Origin: Paracoccus xiamenensis
GTDB lineage: Bacteria; Pseudomonadota; Alphaproteobacteria; Rhodobacterales; Rhodobacteraceae
Direction of reading: 5' to 3'
DNA: 64,000 nucleotides
Assembly (NCBI RefSeq): GCF_011308835.1
Contig: NZ_JAAOHY010000004.1
Span: forward strand, 124,001-188,000
Shown here: piece after piece, positions 1 through 7,725 of the stretch
Layout of the letters: each line of letters starts with the position of its first letter
Numbering within the stretch: position 1 is the first letter of the stretch
Translations under genes and position numbers: made by a program
The notes under the pieces: model-generated
What the model saw: only the letters and a program-made list of their open reading frames with translations
What the model was told of the DNA's origin: nothing
Databases searched by the model: none

Positions 1-512
1 GGATAGACATCCAGCAGCATTGCCGGGAAGCTCTTGACCCCGGAATTGTCCATCCAGTCGACAAGCGCCTGCAGCGGTCGAGTGTCGCAATGGGGATAGA
101 CCAGAAACTCGTCGGGATCGACTGTCAGGCACCAATGACCGGTGCCATAGCGAAACAGCAGCCAGTTCAGCCAGTCCATGCCAAAGCGCGCGGCCTTATA
201 GCTGGTCGTCGTCCGCCACAGCGATACATCTGGCTGGCCGGCCAGGTATTCGCCGCTGCCGTCGTCGGAATCATTGTCGACAAACAGGAAATGCCCGACG
301 CCCGCGCGACGATAGTAGTCCAGGAAATAGGGCAGGCGAATACGTTCATTCCGCTGGGTGACAAAGCAAAGAATGGCGTCCTTGGGCACCGATTTCAGGC
401 GCAGCTTGACAGGCTTCACCTGTTTCCGGCGGCGCAATGCACGGCCAAGATACCATTGCCGGATTGCGCGAAGTCTCAGCGCGTTCCAGCTGGATTTCCA
501 ATGTCTCGCCAC
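1..512 (-). CDS. GT2-type glycosyltransferase, partial (C-terminus beyond window)
   Basis: The reading frame enters from the left window edge, so only the N-terminal 170 residues are visible. They show a GT-A nucleotide-sugar fold of the Glyco_tranf_2_4 kind: FVTQRNE (residues 50-56), VDNDSDDGS (78-86) and the metal-binding acidic motif VDPDEF (131-136). About 40 basic and aromatic residues precede the fold and could lie on the membrane. No ATG occurs upstream of the motif region. I chose the GTG at 512, which lies 14 nt after the stop of the preceding glycosyltransferase; an in-frame stop at 531-533 bars an earlier start. It is the last visible gene of the minus-strand polysaccharide block. 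Donor and acceptor sugars cannot be told from sequence. Confidence 0.75.
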   Translation of the reverse strand, partial: MARHWKSSWNALRLRAIRQWYLGRALRRRKQVKPVKLRLKSVPKDAILCFVTQRNERIRLPYFLDYYRRAGVGHFLFVDNDSDDGSGEYLAGQPDVSLWRTTTSYKAARFGMDWLNWLLFRYGTGHWCLTVDPDEFLVYPHCDTRPLQALVDWMDNSGVKSFPAMLLDVY

Positions 513-525
513 CAGCTGCCACCAT

Positions 526-1767
526 TCACGCTGTCAGGTTGTTCTGTCGCGACATGATTGCCTGCTCGATAGGCATAAAATGCCCGCTCCATGATGAAAC
601 TGCAATAGGTTTCAGTGACATAGCAGGGCCAGCCGCCAGCTCTGCAATCGTGTCTGCCCATGCCGCGGAATCGTCAGCGTCCAGATAGCGCGGGTAATCG
701 CCCAGCAGTTCTCGCGCCGATGGCAGCGGGGCGGTCAGAACCGGGATACCGCGCCCCGCAGCCTCGGTTAGCGGCAGGCCGAAGCCCTCGGCACGGGAGG
801 GCATCAGCAGGCCGTGGCTGCGACTGATCAATGCGGCCACAGCGGCGTCGGGCAGGCCTGCGCGTTCGATCACCGCGCCGTCCTTTGGCAGTTTGTCGAG
901 CCGGGCGAAAACCTCGGCATTTTCCCAGCCGCGCCGGCCGAGTATCAGCAGGCGCGGCATCTTTTCCGCCGACAGGCGGCGGGCAAGCCGTTCCCAGACA
1001 TCCAGCAGCAGTGCGTGGTTCTTGCGCGGCTCTATGGTGCCGAGGGTCACGAAAAGGGGCCGGTCCAGGGGCAGATCGGCTGGAATGGCGCTTGGATCGG
1101 GCGGGGTCAGGGTTGTGCCGATCGGGGCTGCGATGATCGGCGCACGGCGGGTGACGGCCAGCCGGCCGCGCCAAAGCGCGACGTTCTCGGCGGTGGCTTG
1201 CGAGACGGTGACGATCAGGTCCGCGAAGTTCAACGCGTTCATCAGCCGGGCGCGGAATTTCGGAGCCTGCCCCTGGCGGGTAAATTCCGGGTGGTCCAGC
1301 GGGATGGTGTCATGGATCAGCACCACCCGCATCAGCGGTGCGAGGCCGATCAACAGTCTCCGATCCAGATTGGAATGACCGACATTCAGATAAGCCGCGC
1401 CGGGCAGGCGGCGCTGCATTTCCGCCGCAAGGCCGCGTCCGTCACGGTTGGCAACCGTCAGGGCCATCTGGCGCAGCGCGGTTCTGGCAAGCGCGGGCGC
1501 CCCGGACTGCCGGGCCAGCCGTTCACGCCAGCCGGGTCGGGCGGGCAGGCCCGACAGGTCGCCGGCGATCCAGCGCAGGATCAAAGGCCCCGCAGCCGGT
1601 GGCAGCAGGGCCTGGCCGCGGGTGACACGACACAGAAGCAGGTGCGGGCGGTCGGCCATATGGGCCAGCCAGGCGGCTTCGACGCGGTCAATTCCGGTCA
1701 AGGGGCCGGTCCCGATCCGAGAGACCAGCCGCGAGACGTCCAGCAGAAATGCCGGGCTAGCGGTCAT
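526..1767 (-). CDS. GT4-family (glycosyl transferase group 1) glycosyltransferase
   Basis: A retaining GT-B glycosyltransferase of about 413 residues, probably adding a sugar to a capsule, exopolysaccharide or lipopolysaccharide chain in the cytoplasm. The C-terminal donor-binding half shows GTIEPRKN (about 243-250) and the EX7E element EGFGLPLTEA (about 327-336), both typical of group 1 enzymes. The N-terminus DVSRLVSR...GIDRVE resembles mannosyltransferase-like proteins of Rhodobacteraceae polysaccharide loci. Start choice is uncertain: ATG at 1767 overlaps the galE stop by 11 nt, and in-frame starts at 1776 and 1797 are also open. No Shine-Dalgarno site is decisive. It follows galE in the same transcription direction. 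The sugar specificity is unknown. Confidence 0.85.
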   Translation of the reverse strand: MTASPAFLLDVSRLVSRIGTGPLTGIDRVEAAWLAHMADRPHLLLCRVTRGQALLPPAAGPLILRWIAGDLSGLPARPGWRERLARQSGAPALARTALRQMALTVANRDGRGLAAEMQRRLPGAAYLNVGHSNLDRRLLIGLAPLMRVVLIHDTIPLDHPEFTRQGQAPKFRARLMNALNFADLIVTVSQATAENVALWRGRLAVTRRAPIIAAPIGTTLTPPDPSAIPADLPLDRPLFVTLGTIEPRKNHALLLDVWERLARRLSAEKMPRLLILGRRGWENAEVFARLDKLPKDGAVIERAGLPDAAVAALISRSHGLLMPSRAEGFGLPLTEAAGRGIPVLTAPLPSARELLGDYPRYLDADDSAAWADTIAELAAGPAMSLKPIAVSSWSGHFMPIEQAIMSRQNNLTA

Positions 1768-2758
1768 ATCCGCCATTCTGATGCCATCGCCAGGCATCGC
1801 GGATCATCTGTGGCATGGTGGACCGGTCGGGCGTCCAGCCCAGAACCCGCCCGGCGCGTTCGCTGCCAGATACGAGCTTGACCGCATCGCCCGCGCGGCG
1901 CGGCCCGTCCTGCATGGGAACTTCGCGATTGGTGACCGTTCCGGCAGCGCGCACGACCTCGCGGACCGAGAAGCCATCGCCGGTGCCAAGGCAGAAAACC
2001 TCGGTCCCGCCTTTCGTCGGGCCTTTCCCGGCACGCAGCCAGTTCAGGCCCTGCACATGGGCGTCGACCAGATCCATGACATGGACATAGTCGCGGATGC
2101 AGGTTCCGTCCTCGGTCGGGTAATCGGTGCCGTGGATGGTCAGCGCCGCGCGGCGGCCGTCTATGGCGTCAAGGATCAGCGGGATCAGGTGGGTTTCCGG
2201 CTGGTGGAACTCGCCCACCTCGCCATCGGGATCGGCGCCGGCGACGTTGAAATACCGAAAGATCACGCTGTTCAACCCGTCCGAGGCGCCGAAATCCTTC
2301 AGCATATCCTCGATCGCGCGCTTGCTGGCGCCGTAGGCGTTCAGTGGCAGCTGGGCGCTGCCCTCATTCAGGACCACCCCGTCCTGATCGCCATAGGTCG
2401 CGCAGGTCGAGGAAAAGACGAAATCACGCACGCCAGCGGCCAGCGTCGCCTCGATCAGCGACAGCGAGGCGCTGACATTGCCGCGCCAGTACTTGCCGGG
2501 CTGTGACATCGCCTCGCCAACCTGGCTGAGGGCGGCGAAATGCATCACCGCGACGGGTTTATACTTGGCGAAAACCGCATCAAGCCGGGCGCGGTCCATC
2601 AGCTCGCCTTCCTCGAAGGGGCCGAACTTCACCGCCTCGCGCCAGCCCGTGATCAGGCTGTCATAGGTCACGGGAACAAAACCCGCCGCCGCAAGCGCCT
2701 TGCAGGCATGAGAGCCGATGTAACCGGCACCGCCGGTTACCAGAACCTTGTCCGCCAT
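1757..2758 (-). CDS. galE: UDP-glucose 4-epimerase
   Basis: Interconverts UDP-glucose and UDP-galactose with bound NAD+, supplying UDP-galactose for glycan synthesis. The 333-residue protein is a full-length short-chain dehydrogenase-type epimerase. It has the Rossmann glycine motif GGAGYIGS (9-16), the active-site SST (116-118) and the YxxxK pair Y142/K146 in AYGASK. The start ATG at 2758 shares one base with the galU stop (TAATG), so the two are translationally coupled. GalU makes UDP-glucose, the substrate of this enzyme, and the glycosyltransferases on both sides would use the products. Identification is firm. Confidence 0.96.
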   Translation of the reverse strand: MADKVLVTGGAGYIGSHACKALAAAGFVPVTYDSLITGWREAVKFGPFEEGELMDRARLDAVFAKYKPVAVMHFAALSQVGEAMSQPGKYWRGNVSASLSLIEATLAAGVRDFVFSSTCATYGDQDGVVLNEGSAQLPLNAYGASKRAIEDMLKDFGASDGLNSVIFRYFNVAGADPDGEVGEFHQPETHLIPLILDAIDGRRAALTIHGTDYPTEDGTCIRDYVHVMDLVDAHVQGLNWLRAGKGPTKGGTEVFCLGTGDGFSVREVVRAAGTVTNREVPMQDGPRRAGDAVKLVSGSERAGRVLGWTPDRSTMPQMIRDAWRWHQNGGYDR

Positions 2759-3651
2759 TACTCGGCCGCGCGCTGCATCGAAACGACCTCGTTCAGATAG
2801 TCGAGGAACTCGTCGCGCAACTCGTCGCGTTCCAGACCGAAGGCGACGGTGGCCTGCAGGAAGCCAGCTTTCGAACCGCAGTCATAGCGCTGACCGCGGA
2901 AGCGCAGGCCGAACACCTCGCGGCCCTCGACGATCTCGTCGGCGATGGCATCGGTCAACTGGATCTCACCGCCCGCGCCTTCGCGCAGCTTGTTGAGGTT
3001 TTGTAGCACCGTCGGCGCCAGAATATAGCGCCCGATCACCGCCAGGTTCGACGGCGGGTTTTCCTTCGGCTTCTCGACCAGGCCCTTGGCCTTGACGATG
3101 GCGCCCATATCTTCGGCCACGTCCAGAACGCCGTAGGACTTGGTCTTTTCCATCGGCACTTCCATGGTCGCAACCATGGTGCCGCCGGTTTCGCCATGGG
3201 CTTCGATCATCTGCTGAAGGCAGGGGGGCTCGCCCATGATGACGTCATCGGTCAGGATGACAGCGACGGATTCATTTTCAGGAACCAGCCGGCGGGCGCA
3301 CCAGACGGCGTGACCCAGGCCCATGGCCTTGTGCTGGCGCACATAGGCGATCGCGCCCGAATCCATGTTCGTGCCGCGCAGAATGTCCAAAAGGTCGTTC
3401 TTGCCGCCCCGCTTCAGGGTCGCTTCCAGTTCATGGGCGTGGTCGAAATAATCCTCCAGCGCGCCCTTGCCGCGCGAGGTCACAAAAATGAATTCTTCGA
3501 TCCCGGCTGCCCGGGCTTCATCAATTGCATACTGAATGAGTGGGCGGTCAACCAGGGTCATGATCTCTTTCGGGATCGACTTGGTGGCTGGCAAAAAACG
3601 CGTGCCAAGACCGGCGACCGGGAAAATTGCTTTGGTGACTTTCCGGCTCAT
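2758..3651 (-). CDS. galU: UTP--glucose-1-phosphate uridylyltransferase
   Basis: Makes UDP-glucose from UTP and glucose-1-phosphate. The 297-residue protein carries the GalU signature near the N-terminus, with GLGTRFLP and KSIPKEI, followed by DRPLIQYAIDEA. The conserved substrate-site segments ILTDDV and EKP follow in the expected order. I chose the ATG at 3651 because GAAGGGAA lies just upstream and the GalU fold begins directly after it. A longer frame back to 3735 would run into the upstream glycosyltransferase gene. It sits between a GT2 gene (44 nt upstream) and galE (1-nt overlap), which fits precursor supply for a glycan. Confidence 0.95.
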   Translation of the reverse strand: MSRKVTKAIFPVAGLGTRFLPATKSIPKEIMTLVDRPLIQYAIDEARAAGIEEFIFVTSRGKGALEDYFDHAHELEATLKRGGKNDLLDILRGTNMDSGAIAYVRQHKAMGLGHAVWCARRLVPENESVAVILTDDVIMGEPPCLQQMIEAHGETGGTMVATMEVPMEKTKSYGVLDVAEDMGAIVKAKGLVEKPKENPPSNLAVIGRYILAPTVLQNLNKLREGAGGEIQLTDAIADEIVEGREVFGLRFRGQRYDCGSKAGFLQATVAFGLERDELRDEFLDYLNEVVSMQRAAE

Positions 3652-3694
3652 GACGGTATTCCCTTCGAATTGCGGTTTTCCGCGTATTTCCTTT

Positions 3695-4975
3695 TTATCC
3701 GCAAGTTCTGCAAGTGAACAAGCGTGGCGCGCCAACGTCCGCAGAAAGTGCTAAGTTCCGGCGCGAGTTCGCCAAATTCGCCTCGCGCGTAAGTCTGCTG
3801 CGCATATGCCAGCGCGCCATGGGCGAATCACCCGGTTCCGAGGGCCCCCAGATTCCGCCGGTCTGTTCGAACCAACCCTGTTTGGTCAGCCGGACCCGGT
3901 GCGGCAGAACGCTGGGCGTCAACAGGAAAATGGTGGGGACCAGGCCCTGCGACAGCAGTTTGGCTGCCTCGCCACGCAGGCGGTTCGCGTGCCAGTGCCA
4001 GCCCCCGATCACCGCGCTGTCATGGCAGGGGGACGGCATGCGACGAAAGGCCGCAGGGCTGTCGTTGCGCGGCGGCGGCGGGCCTTCCAGCGCCATCTGT
4101 CGGCCATCGCGCAGACCGGCGCGCAGTGTGGTCAGCACCGGGGCTATGCGCAGCGGGTCCATCCGTCCGTCCAGCATGGCGCGGTGCATCTGCCGCCGCA
4201 GGCGGGGCAGCAGCACGTCATCGGGCGCTGCGCCGCCGTGCCGGCGTGCAAACAGCGCGGCCGAGCGGCCGTGCACATGCAGATCCAGCGGCGTCGCCGG
4301 CCCGGTCCGCCGCGGGTTGCCCGCGCGGGCGTGGATCACCTGCGCGGAGGGCTCTACCGCCGTCAGCCCCTCAGGGAAGGTTTGGGCCATGCGCATGTTC
4401 ACGTCCGATTCGTCCAGGTGATAGGAGAAGATCGGATCGAAGCCGCCCACCTGGCGCAGCGCGCTGGCGCGGAACGCGCAATTGGTGCCCAGTGTGCTGA
4501 CGGGTTCTTCCGCCTCGACAGGCAGCAGCTGCAGTGCGGGAGCGCGGGGCAGTTCGCGCGGGAGGCCTTGGCGGCTGATCCGTTGGGTCCGGCTTTGCCA
4601 GCGAAAGCCGTCGCGGTCGCGGGTCCAGCCGGCGGCGGCGATCACCCGCGCATCCGCGAAGGGCGCGGCCAGCCGCGACAGCCAGGTCGGTTCCGCCACC
4701 GAATCGTCGTCGATGAAGGCAATGATGTCGCCCGCCGCCTGCGCGATTCCGAGGTTGCGCGCCTGCGAAATATTCGGCAGGTCGAACCCGACCCGCTTGA
4801 TTGGCAGATCGGGGCGCTGCGTCAGCCCCTCCGGGTCGGCGACCAGAATGACCTCGAAATCCGGATGCGTTTGATAGCTGAGCGCGGTCAGGCACAGCCC
4901 CAGCAATTCCGGCCGCCCGCGCGAGACGACGACGACACTCGCCCTTATCGCGGGGGCTGCGGTGGCCGGGCTCAC
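3695..4975 (-). CDS. GT2-family glycosyltransferase
   Basis: A 426-residue inverting GT-A glycosyltransferase. The N-terminal 230 residues hold the catalytic domain: VVVVSRGRPELL at the first beta strand, NISQARNLG, and the metal-binding acidic triad FIDDDS. A second-half element, YHLDESDVNMR, matches the acceptor-side ED motif of GT2 enzymes. About 200 further residues have no recognised domain and end in an odd LFTCRTCG tail. Translation starts at a GTG whose bases overlap the kdsB stop (GTGA, positions 4972-4975), so it is coupled to kdsB. Coupling to the CMP-Kdo synthetase suggests a Kdo-containing capsule or lipopolysaccharide, but that is inference. Confidence 0.85.
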   Translation of the reverse strand: MSPATAAPAIRASVVVVSRGRPELLGLCLTALSYQTHPDFEVILVADPEGLTQRPDLPIKRVGFDLPNISQARNLGIAQAAGDIIAFIDDDSVAEPTWLSRLAAPFADARVIAAAGWTRDRDGFRWQSRTQRISRQGLPRELPRAPALQLLPVEAEEPVSTLGTNCAFRASALRQVGGFDPIFSYHLDESDVNMRMAQTFPEGLTAVEPSAQVIHARAGNPRRTGPATPLDLHVHGRSAALFARRHGGAAPDDVLLPRLRRQMHRAMLDGRMDPLRIAPVLTTLRAGLRDGRQMALEGPPPPRNDSPAAFRRMPSPCHDSAVIGGWHWHANRLRGEAAKLLSQGLVPTIFLLTPSVLPHRVRLTKQGWFEQTGGIWGPSEPGDSPMARWHMRSRLTREANLANSRRNLALSADVGAPRLFTCRTCG

Positions 4976-5772
4976 GCCTGACCCATCTCCGCCAGCATGG
5001 ATTCGATGCGGGGGATGTCCTCGGGGTTGTTCAGCTCCCAGAACTGGCGGCCGCGTGCGGCGACCTCGACGCAGAGGATACGGCGACCGTTTTCCAGGAA
5101 GCGCAGCTGTTCCAGCCCTTCCAGCCTTTCCAGCTTGCCCTCGGGCCAGCCAGGATAGGCGGCGAGCGCGTCGGGCCGGTATGCGTAGACGCCGACATGG
5201 TGGAAGACCGGGGTGATTTCGTCCGGGGCGAAGTCGCGGCCGGCATAGGGGATCACCTCTTTCGAGAAATACAGCCCCTGCATCCGCGCCCCGAAGACCG
5301 CCGTGGTGCCGCCGACGCGGCCGGCGGCGCGGTCGGCCAGCAGATCCGCCCGCATCTTGCCCGATGTCTGAAGCACCGGCGTGGCCAGATCGGCCGCGCT
5401 ATCGGCGCGCAGGCCGGCGACCAGATCCTCGATGAACCAGGCGGGTGTCAGGGGCGCGTCGCCTTGCAGGTTGACCACGATCTCGGGCGTGATGCCCATA
5501 TTCGTCACCGCCTCGGCGCAGCGTTCGGTGCCGTTGCGGCATTCGGGCGAGGTCATCACCACCTCGGCCCCGAAAGCTTCTGCGGCATCGCGGATGCGGT
5601 CGTCATCGGTGGCGACGACGACCCGGTCGATGCCCGCCACATCCTGCGCCGCGCGCCAGCTGCGTTCGATCAGCGACAGCGATTGACCGGTCGCGCCTTT
5701 CAGCATCGCCAGCGGCTTGCCGGGGTAGCGGGTAGAGGCAAAGCGGGCCGGGATGACGATGACAACCGACAT
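4972..5772 (-). CDS. kdsB: 3-deoxy-manno-octulosonate (Kdo) cytidylyltransferase
   Basis: Activates Kdo as CMP-Kdo for transfer onto lipid A or into a capsule. The 266-residue length fits the family. Signature stretches are visible: IPARFASTRYPGKPL at residues 7-21, VATDDDRI, and SGTERCAEA-like NGTERCAEA. The QGDAPL segment corresponds to the conserved substrate loop. Its ATG shares one base with the upstream cysQ stop, and its stop overlaps the next glycosyltransferase by GTGA. A location between cysQ and polysaccharide glycosyltransferases is consistent with capsule or lipopolysaccharide synthesis. A second, housekeeping kdsB may exist elsewhere and cannot be assessed here. Confidence 0.95.
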   Translation of the reverse strand: MSVVIVIPARFASTRYPGKPLAMLKGATGQSLSLIERSWRAAQDVAGIDRVVVATDDDRIRDAAEAFGAEVVMTSPECRNGTERCAEAVTNMGITPEIVVNLQGDAPLTPAWFIEDLVAGLRADSAADLATPVLQTSGKMRADLLADRAAGRVGGTTAVFGARMQGLYFSKEVIPYAGRDFAPDEITPVFHHVGVYAYRPDALAAYPGWPEGKLERLEGLEQLRFLENGRRILCVEVAARGRQFWELNNPEDIPRIESMLAEMGQA

Positions 5773-6575
5773 CAGGCGGTATCTTTCACAAGCAGCACGC
5801 CCGGCGCATAGGCGATGAAGAAGGGGTTTTCGAAGCCGGGCTTGCCATAGGCCAAGGGCGTGTGATCGTCAAAACGCACCACCTCGCCACCCGCGCCGCG
5901 CAGCACCGCATCGCCTGCGGCCGTGTCCCATTCCATCGTCCGGCCAAGGCGCGGATACAAATCCGCCTCGCCCGTCGCCACCAGGCAGAACTTCAGCGAC
6001 GACCCGGCCGAGGTCATGTCGCGCGTCCGGTAACGCCCGATATATTCATCGGTCGCCGCGTCGCGGTGCGATTTCGACGCCACGATCATCAGCCCGCGAT
6101 TGTCAGGCGTGGCATTGACGCCGATCGAATGGGTGGCGCCGGGAGCCTCGCCAAAGGGACCTGTCTCCTCGACCGAGCGGCCATCGGCAGTGGTATAGAA
6201 CAGCCGCCCCTTGGCCGGTGCATAGACAACGCCCCGCAACGGCACGCCGTTTTCGACATAGGCGATGTTGACGGTGAAATCGCCGCGCCGCTGGACGAAT
6301 TCCTTGGTTCCGTCCAACGGGTCCACGATCAGGAAAGTCGTGGCCTGCTGGCCGTGGGTGGCGGCCTGTTCTTCGGTCACCAGCGTGACATCTGGAAATT
6401 CCGCGCGCAGCCCGGCCGAGATCAGCGCATCCGCGGCCTCGTCCGCCTCGGTAACGGGTGAGGCGTCGGATTTCGAACGAACCTCGAAATCCTCGGCGCC
6501 GTAAATCTGCATGATCCTGTCGCCAGCTTCCAGCGCAAGCCGGCGCATCACCGTGGTGAGCCTGTCGAAATCCAT
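5772..6575 (-). CDS. cysQ: 3'(2'),5'-bisphosphate nucleotidase (CysQ)
   Basis: An inositol-monophosphatase-superfamily enzyme that removes phosphate from 3'-phosphoadenosine 5'-phosphate, recycling the by-product of sulfate assimilation and sulfotransfer. The 267 residues show the Li+-sensitive phosphatase motifs: TEADEAAD (42-49), TEEQA (67-71) and the metal-binding DPLDGTKEF (85-93), plus EWDTAAGDAVL near the C-terminus. It is the first gene of the minus-strand polysaccharide block, with its stop overlapping the kdsB start. CysQ in capsule loci often accompanies sulfated glycans, but no sulfotransferase is visible here. The 73-nt gap upstream to the divergent permease should hold the promoter. 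Confidence 0.93.
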   Translation of the reverse strand: MDFDRLTTVMRRLALEAGDRIMQIYGAEDFEVRSKSDASPVTEADEAADALISAGLRAEFPDVTLVTEEQAATHGQQATTFLIVDPLDGTKEFVQRRGDFTVNIAYVENGVPLRGVVYAPAKGRLFYTTADGRSVEETGPFGEAPGATHSIGVNATPDNRGLMIVASKSHRDAATDEYIGRYRTRDMTSAGSSLKFCLVATGEADLYPRLGRTMEWDTAAGDAVLRGAGGEVVRFDDHTPLAYGKPGFENPFFIAYAPGVLLVKDTA

Positions 6576-6648
6576 GTCGCCCTCCGGACGTTAATCGTTC
6601 ATTCATCGAGCCTTGCATGTTTGATTGTGCAGGGCTGTTCGGACACTT

Positions 6649-7536
6649 ATGATCCGGGCGTGGGTTCAGGGCAAGCCGGACGCGCCGGCAGGCCGACCCG
6701 CCAGCGAGGGACAATTGTTTCAACAGCGCAGAACCACGAACCTTTTCCAGGCCTCGCTTACCACGATGGCGCTGATCTATCACATGACCGTCTACAAGCT
6801 GCGCAAGAGCGAGCGCAGCGCGATTGTCGGGCTGCTGATGACGATCTTGCGCGGCATGATGATGGTGGCGGTCTTCTATGCGCTGTTCACGATCATTGGG
6901 GTGCGCACCTCGCCGATCCGGGGGAATTTCATCGTCTACATCATGACCGGCATCTTCATGTTCATGACCCATAACCAGGCCATCACGGCGGTCATGTCTG
7001 CAGAAGGCCCGGTTTCGCCGCTAATGAAGCACACGCCGATGAACACCGCGATCTCGATCAGTGCGGCAGCGCTGGCGGCGCTGTATCAGCAGCTGCTCGC
7101 CTGTACGGTGCTGCTGCTGTTCACCAATACATTCATCGAGCCGTTGGGGATAGACCGGCTGGTCCCCTGCCTCGGCATGTTCCTGCTGGCCTGGTTCACC
7201 GGCTGCTGCATCGGGCTGGTCTTCCGTGCCGCGCAGCCCTGGTGGCCGCGCGGGATCACGATCATCAGCCAGTTCTACATGCGGATGAACATGTTCACCT
7301 CGGGCAAGATGGTAGTGGCTAACACGCTGCCCCATTTCGTGCTGCGCATGTTCGACTGGAATCCGCTGTTTCACGTCATCGACCAGACCCGCGGCTTCGC
7401 CTTCATCAACTATACGCCGCACAATTCCAGCCTGATGTATCCGATCTATGTCTCGATCGCACTGGCGATGATCGGGTTGATGGGGGAATTCGTGACCCGC
7501 AACCAGGTCTCGCTCAGCTGGACGGCGGGGCGCTGA
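6649..7536 (+). CDS. ABC-2 type polysaccharide-export-like permease
   Basis: A 295-residue inner-membrane protein with about six hydrophobic segments in the C-terminal 230 residues, resembling ABC-2 permeases of the KpsM/polysaccharide export type. The N-terminal 40 residues are polar. Start is uncertain: ATG at 6649 (chosen), a TTG at 6625, or ATG at 6766, which would begin almost at the first membrane segment. Neither an ATP-binding partner (KpsT-like) nor KpsE/KpsD-type genes are adjacent; the next gene is dnaK. It is transcribed divergently from the cysQ-kdsB-glycosyltransferase block, so a capsule-export role is inferred from fold and position. Confidence 0.72.
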   Translation: MIRAWVQGKPDAPAGRPASEGQLFQQRRTTNLFQASLTTMALIYHMTVYKLRKSERSAIVGLLMTILRGMMMVAVFYALFTIIGVRTSPIRGNFIVYIMTGIFMFMTHNQAITAVMSAEGPVSPLMKHTPMNTAISISAAALAALYQQLLACTVLLLFTNTFIEPLGIDRLVPCLGMFLLAWFTGCCIGLVFRAAQPWWPRGITIISQFYMRMNMFTSGKMVVANTLPHFVLRMFDWNPLFHVIDQTRGFAFINYTPHNSSLMYPIYVSIALAMIGLMGEFVTRNQVSLSWTAGR

Positions 7537-7587
7537 AACGCCTGCCCAAATTGATGAAAAACGGGTGCCCGACAGGTCGCGGCGGTT

Positions 7588-7616
7588 CTTGCAGCCCGAA
7601 AACAGCCTTCCTATAT
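7588..7616 (+). promoter_or_regulatory. RpoH (sigma-32)-type promoter of dnaK
   Basis: CTTGCAG at 7588-7594 and CCTATAT at 7610-7616 are separated by 15 nt. This matches the alphaproteobacterial heat-shock sigma factor pattern, a CTTG -35 and a C(C/T)TATNT -10, and sits 110 nt before the dnaK start. A transcription start near 7623 would give a leader of about 100 nt. Assignment rests on motif match and location. Confidence 0.72.
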
Positions 7617-7627
7617 AGCCCAACGAA

Positions 7628-7680
7628 GCCGGCCATCGGGACGGCCGGTTGCATAAGGGATCAGGCCCGCGGGGGCCTTT
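7628..7680 (+). terminator. Tandem hairpins in the dnaK leader
   Basis: Two GC-rich stem-loops sit between the heat-shock promoter and dnaK. CCGGCC (7629-7634) pairs with GGCCGG (7643-7648) over an 8-nt loop. AGGCCC (7663-7668) pairs with GGGCCT (7673-7678) over 4 nt and is followed by TTC. The second has only a short T-run, so it could be a weak terminator for the upstream permease or a structured 5' leader of dnaK. Both lie more than 30 nt upstream of the dnaK ribosome-binding site. Confidence 0.45.
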
Positions 7681-7725
7681 CATGGACCCGTGGACCGCAG
7701 AAATCGCCGGAAGAAAGGTTTATAC

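Noticed and set aside
90..557. A plus-strand frame at the left edge that could pass for a gene.
   Set aside because: It is antisense to the glycosyltransferase on the minus strand, which has clear GT-A motifs; the plus frame has no recognisable domain.
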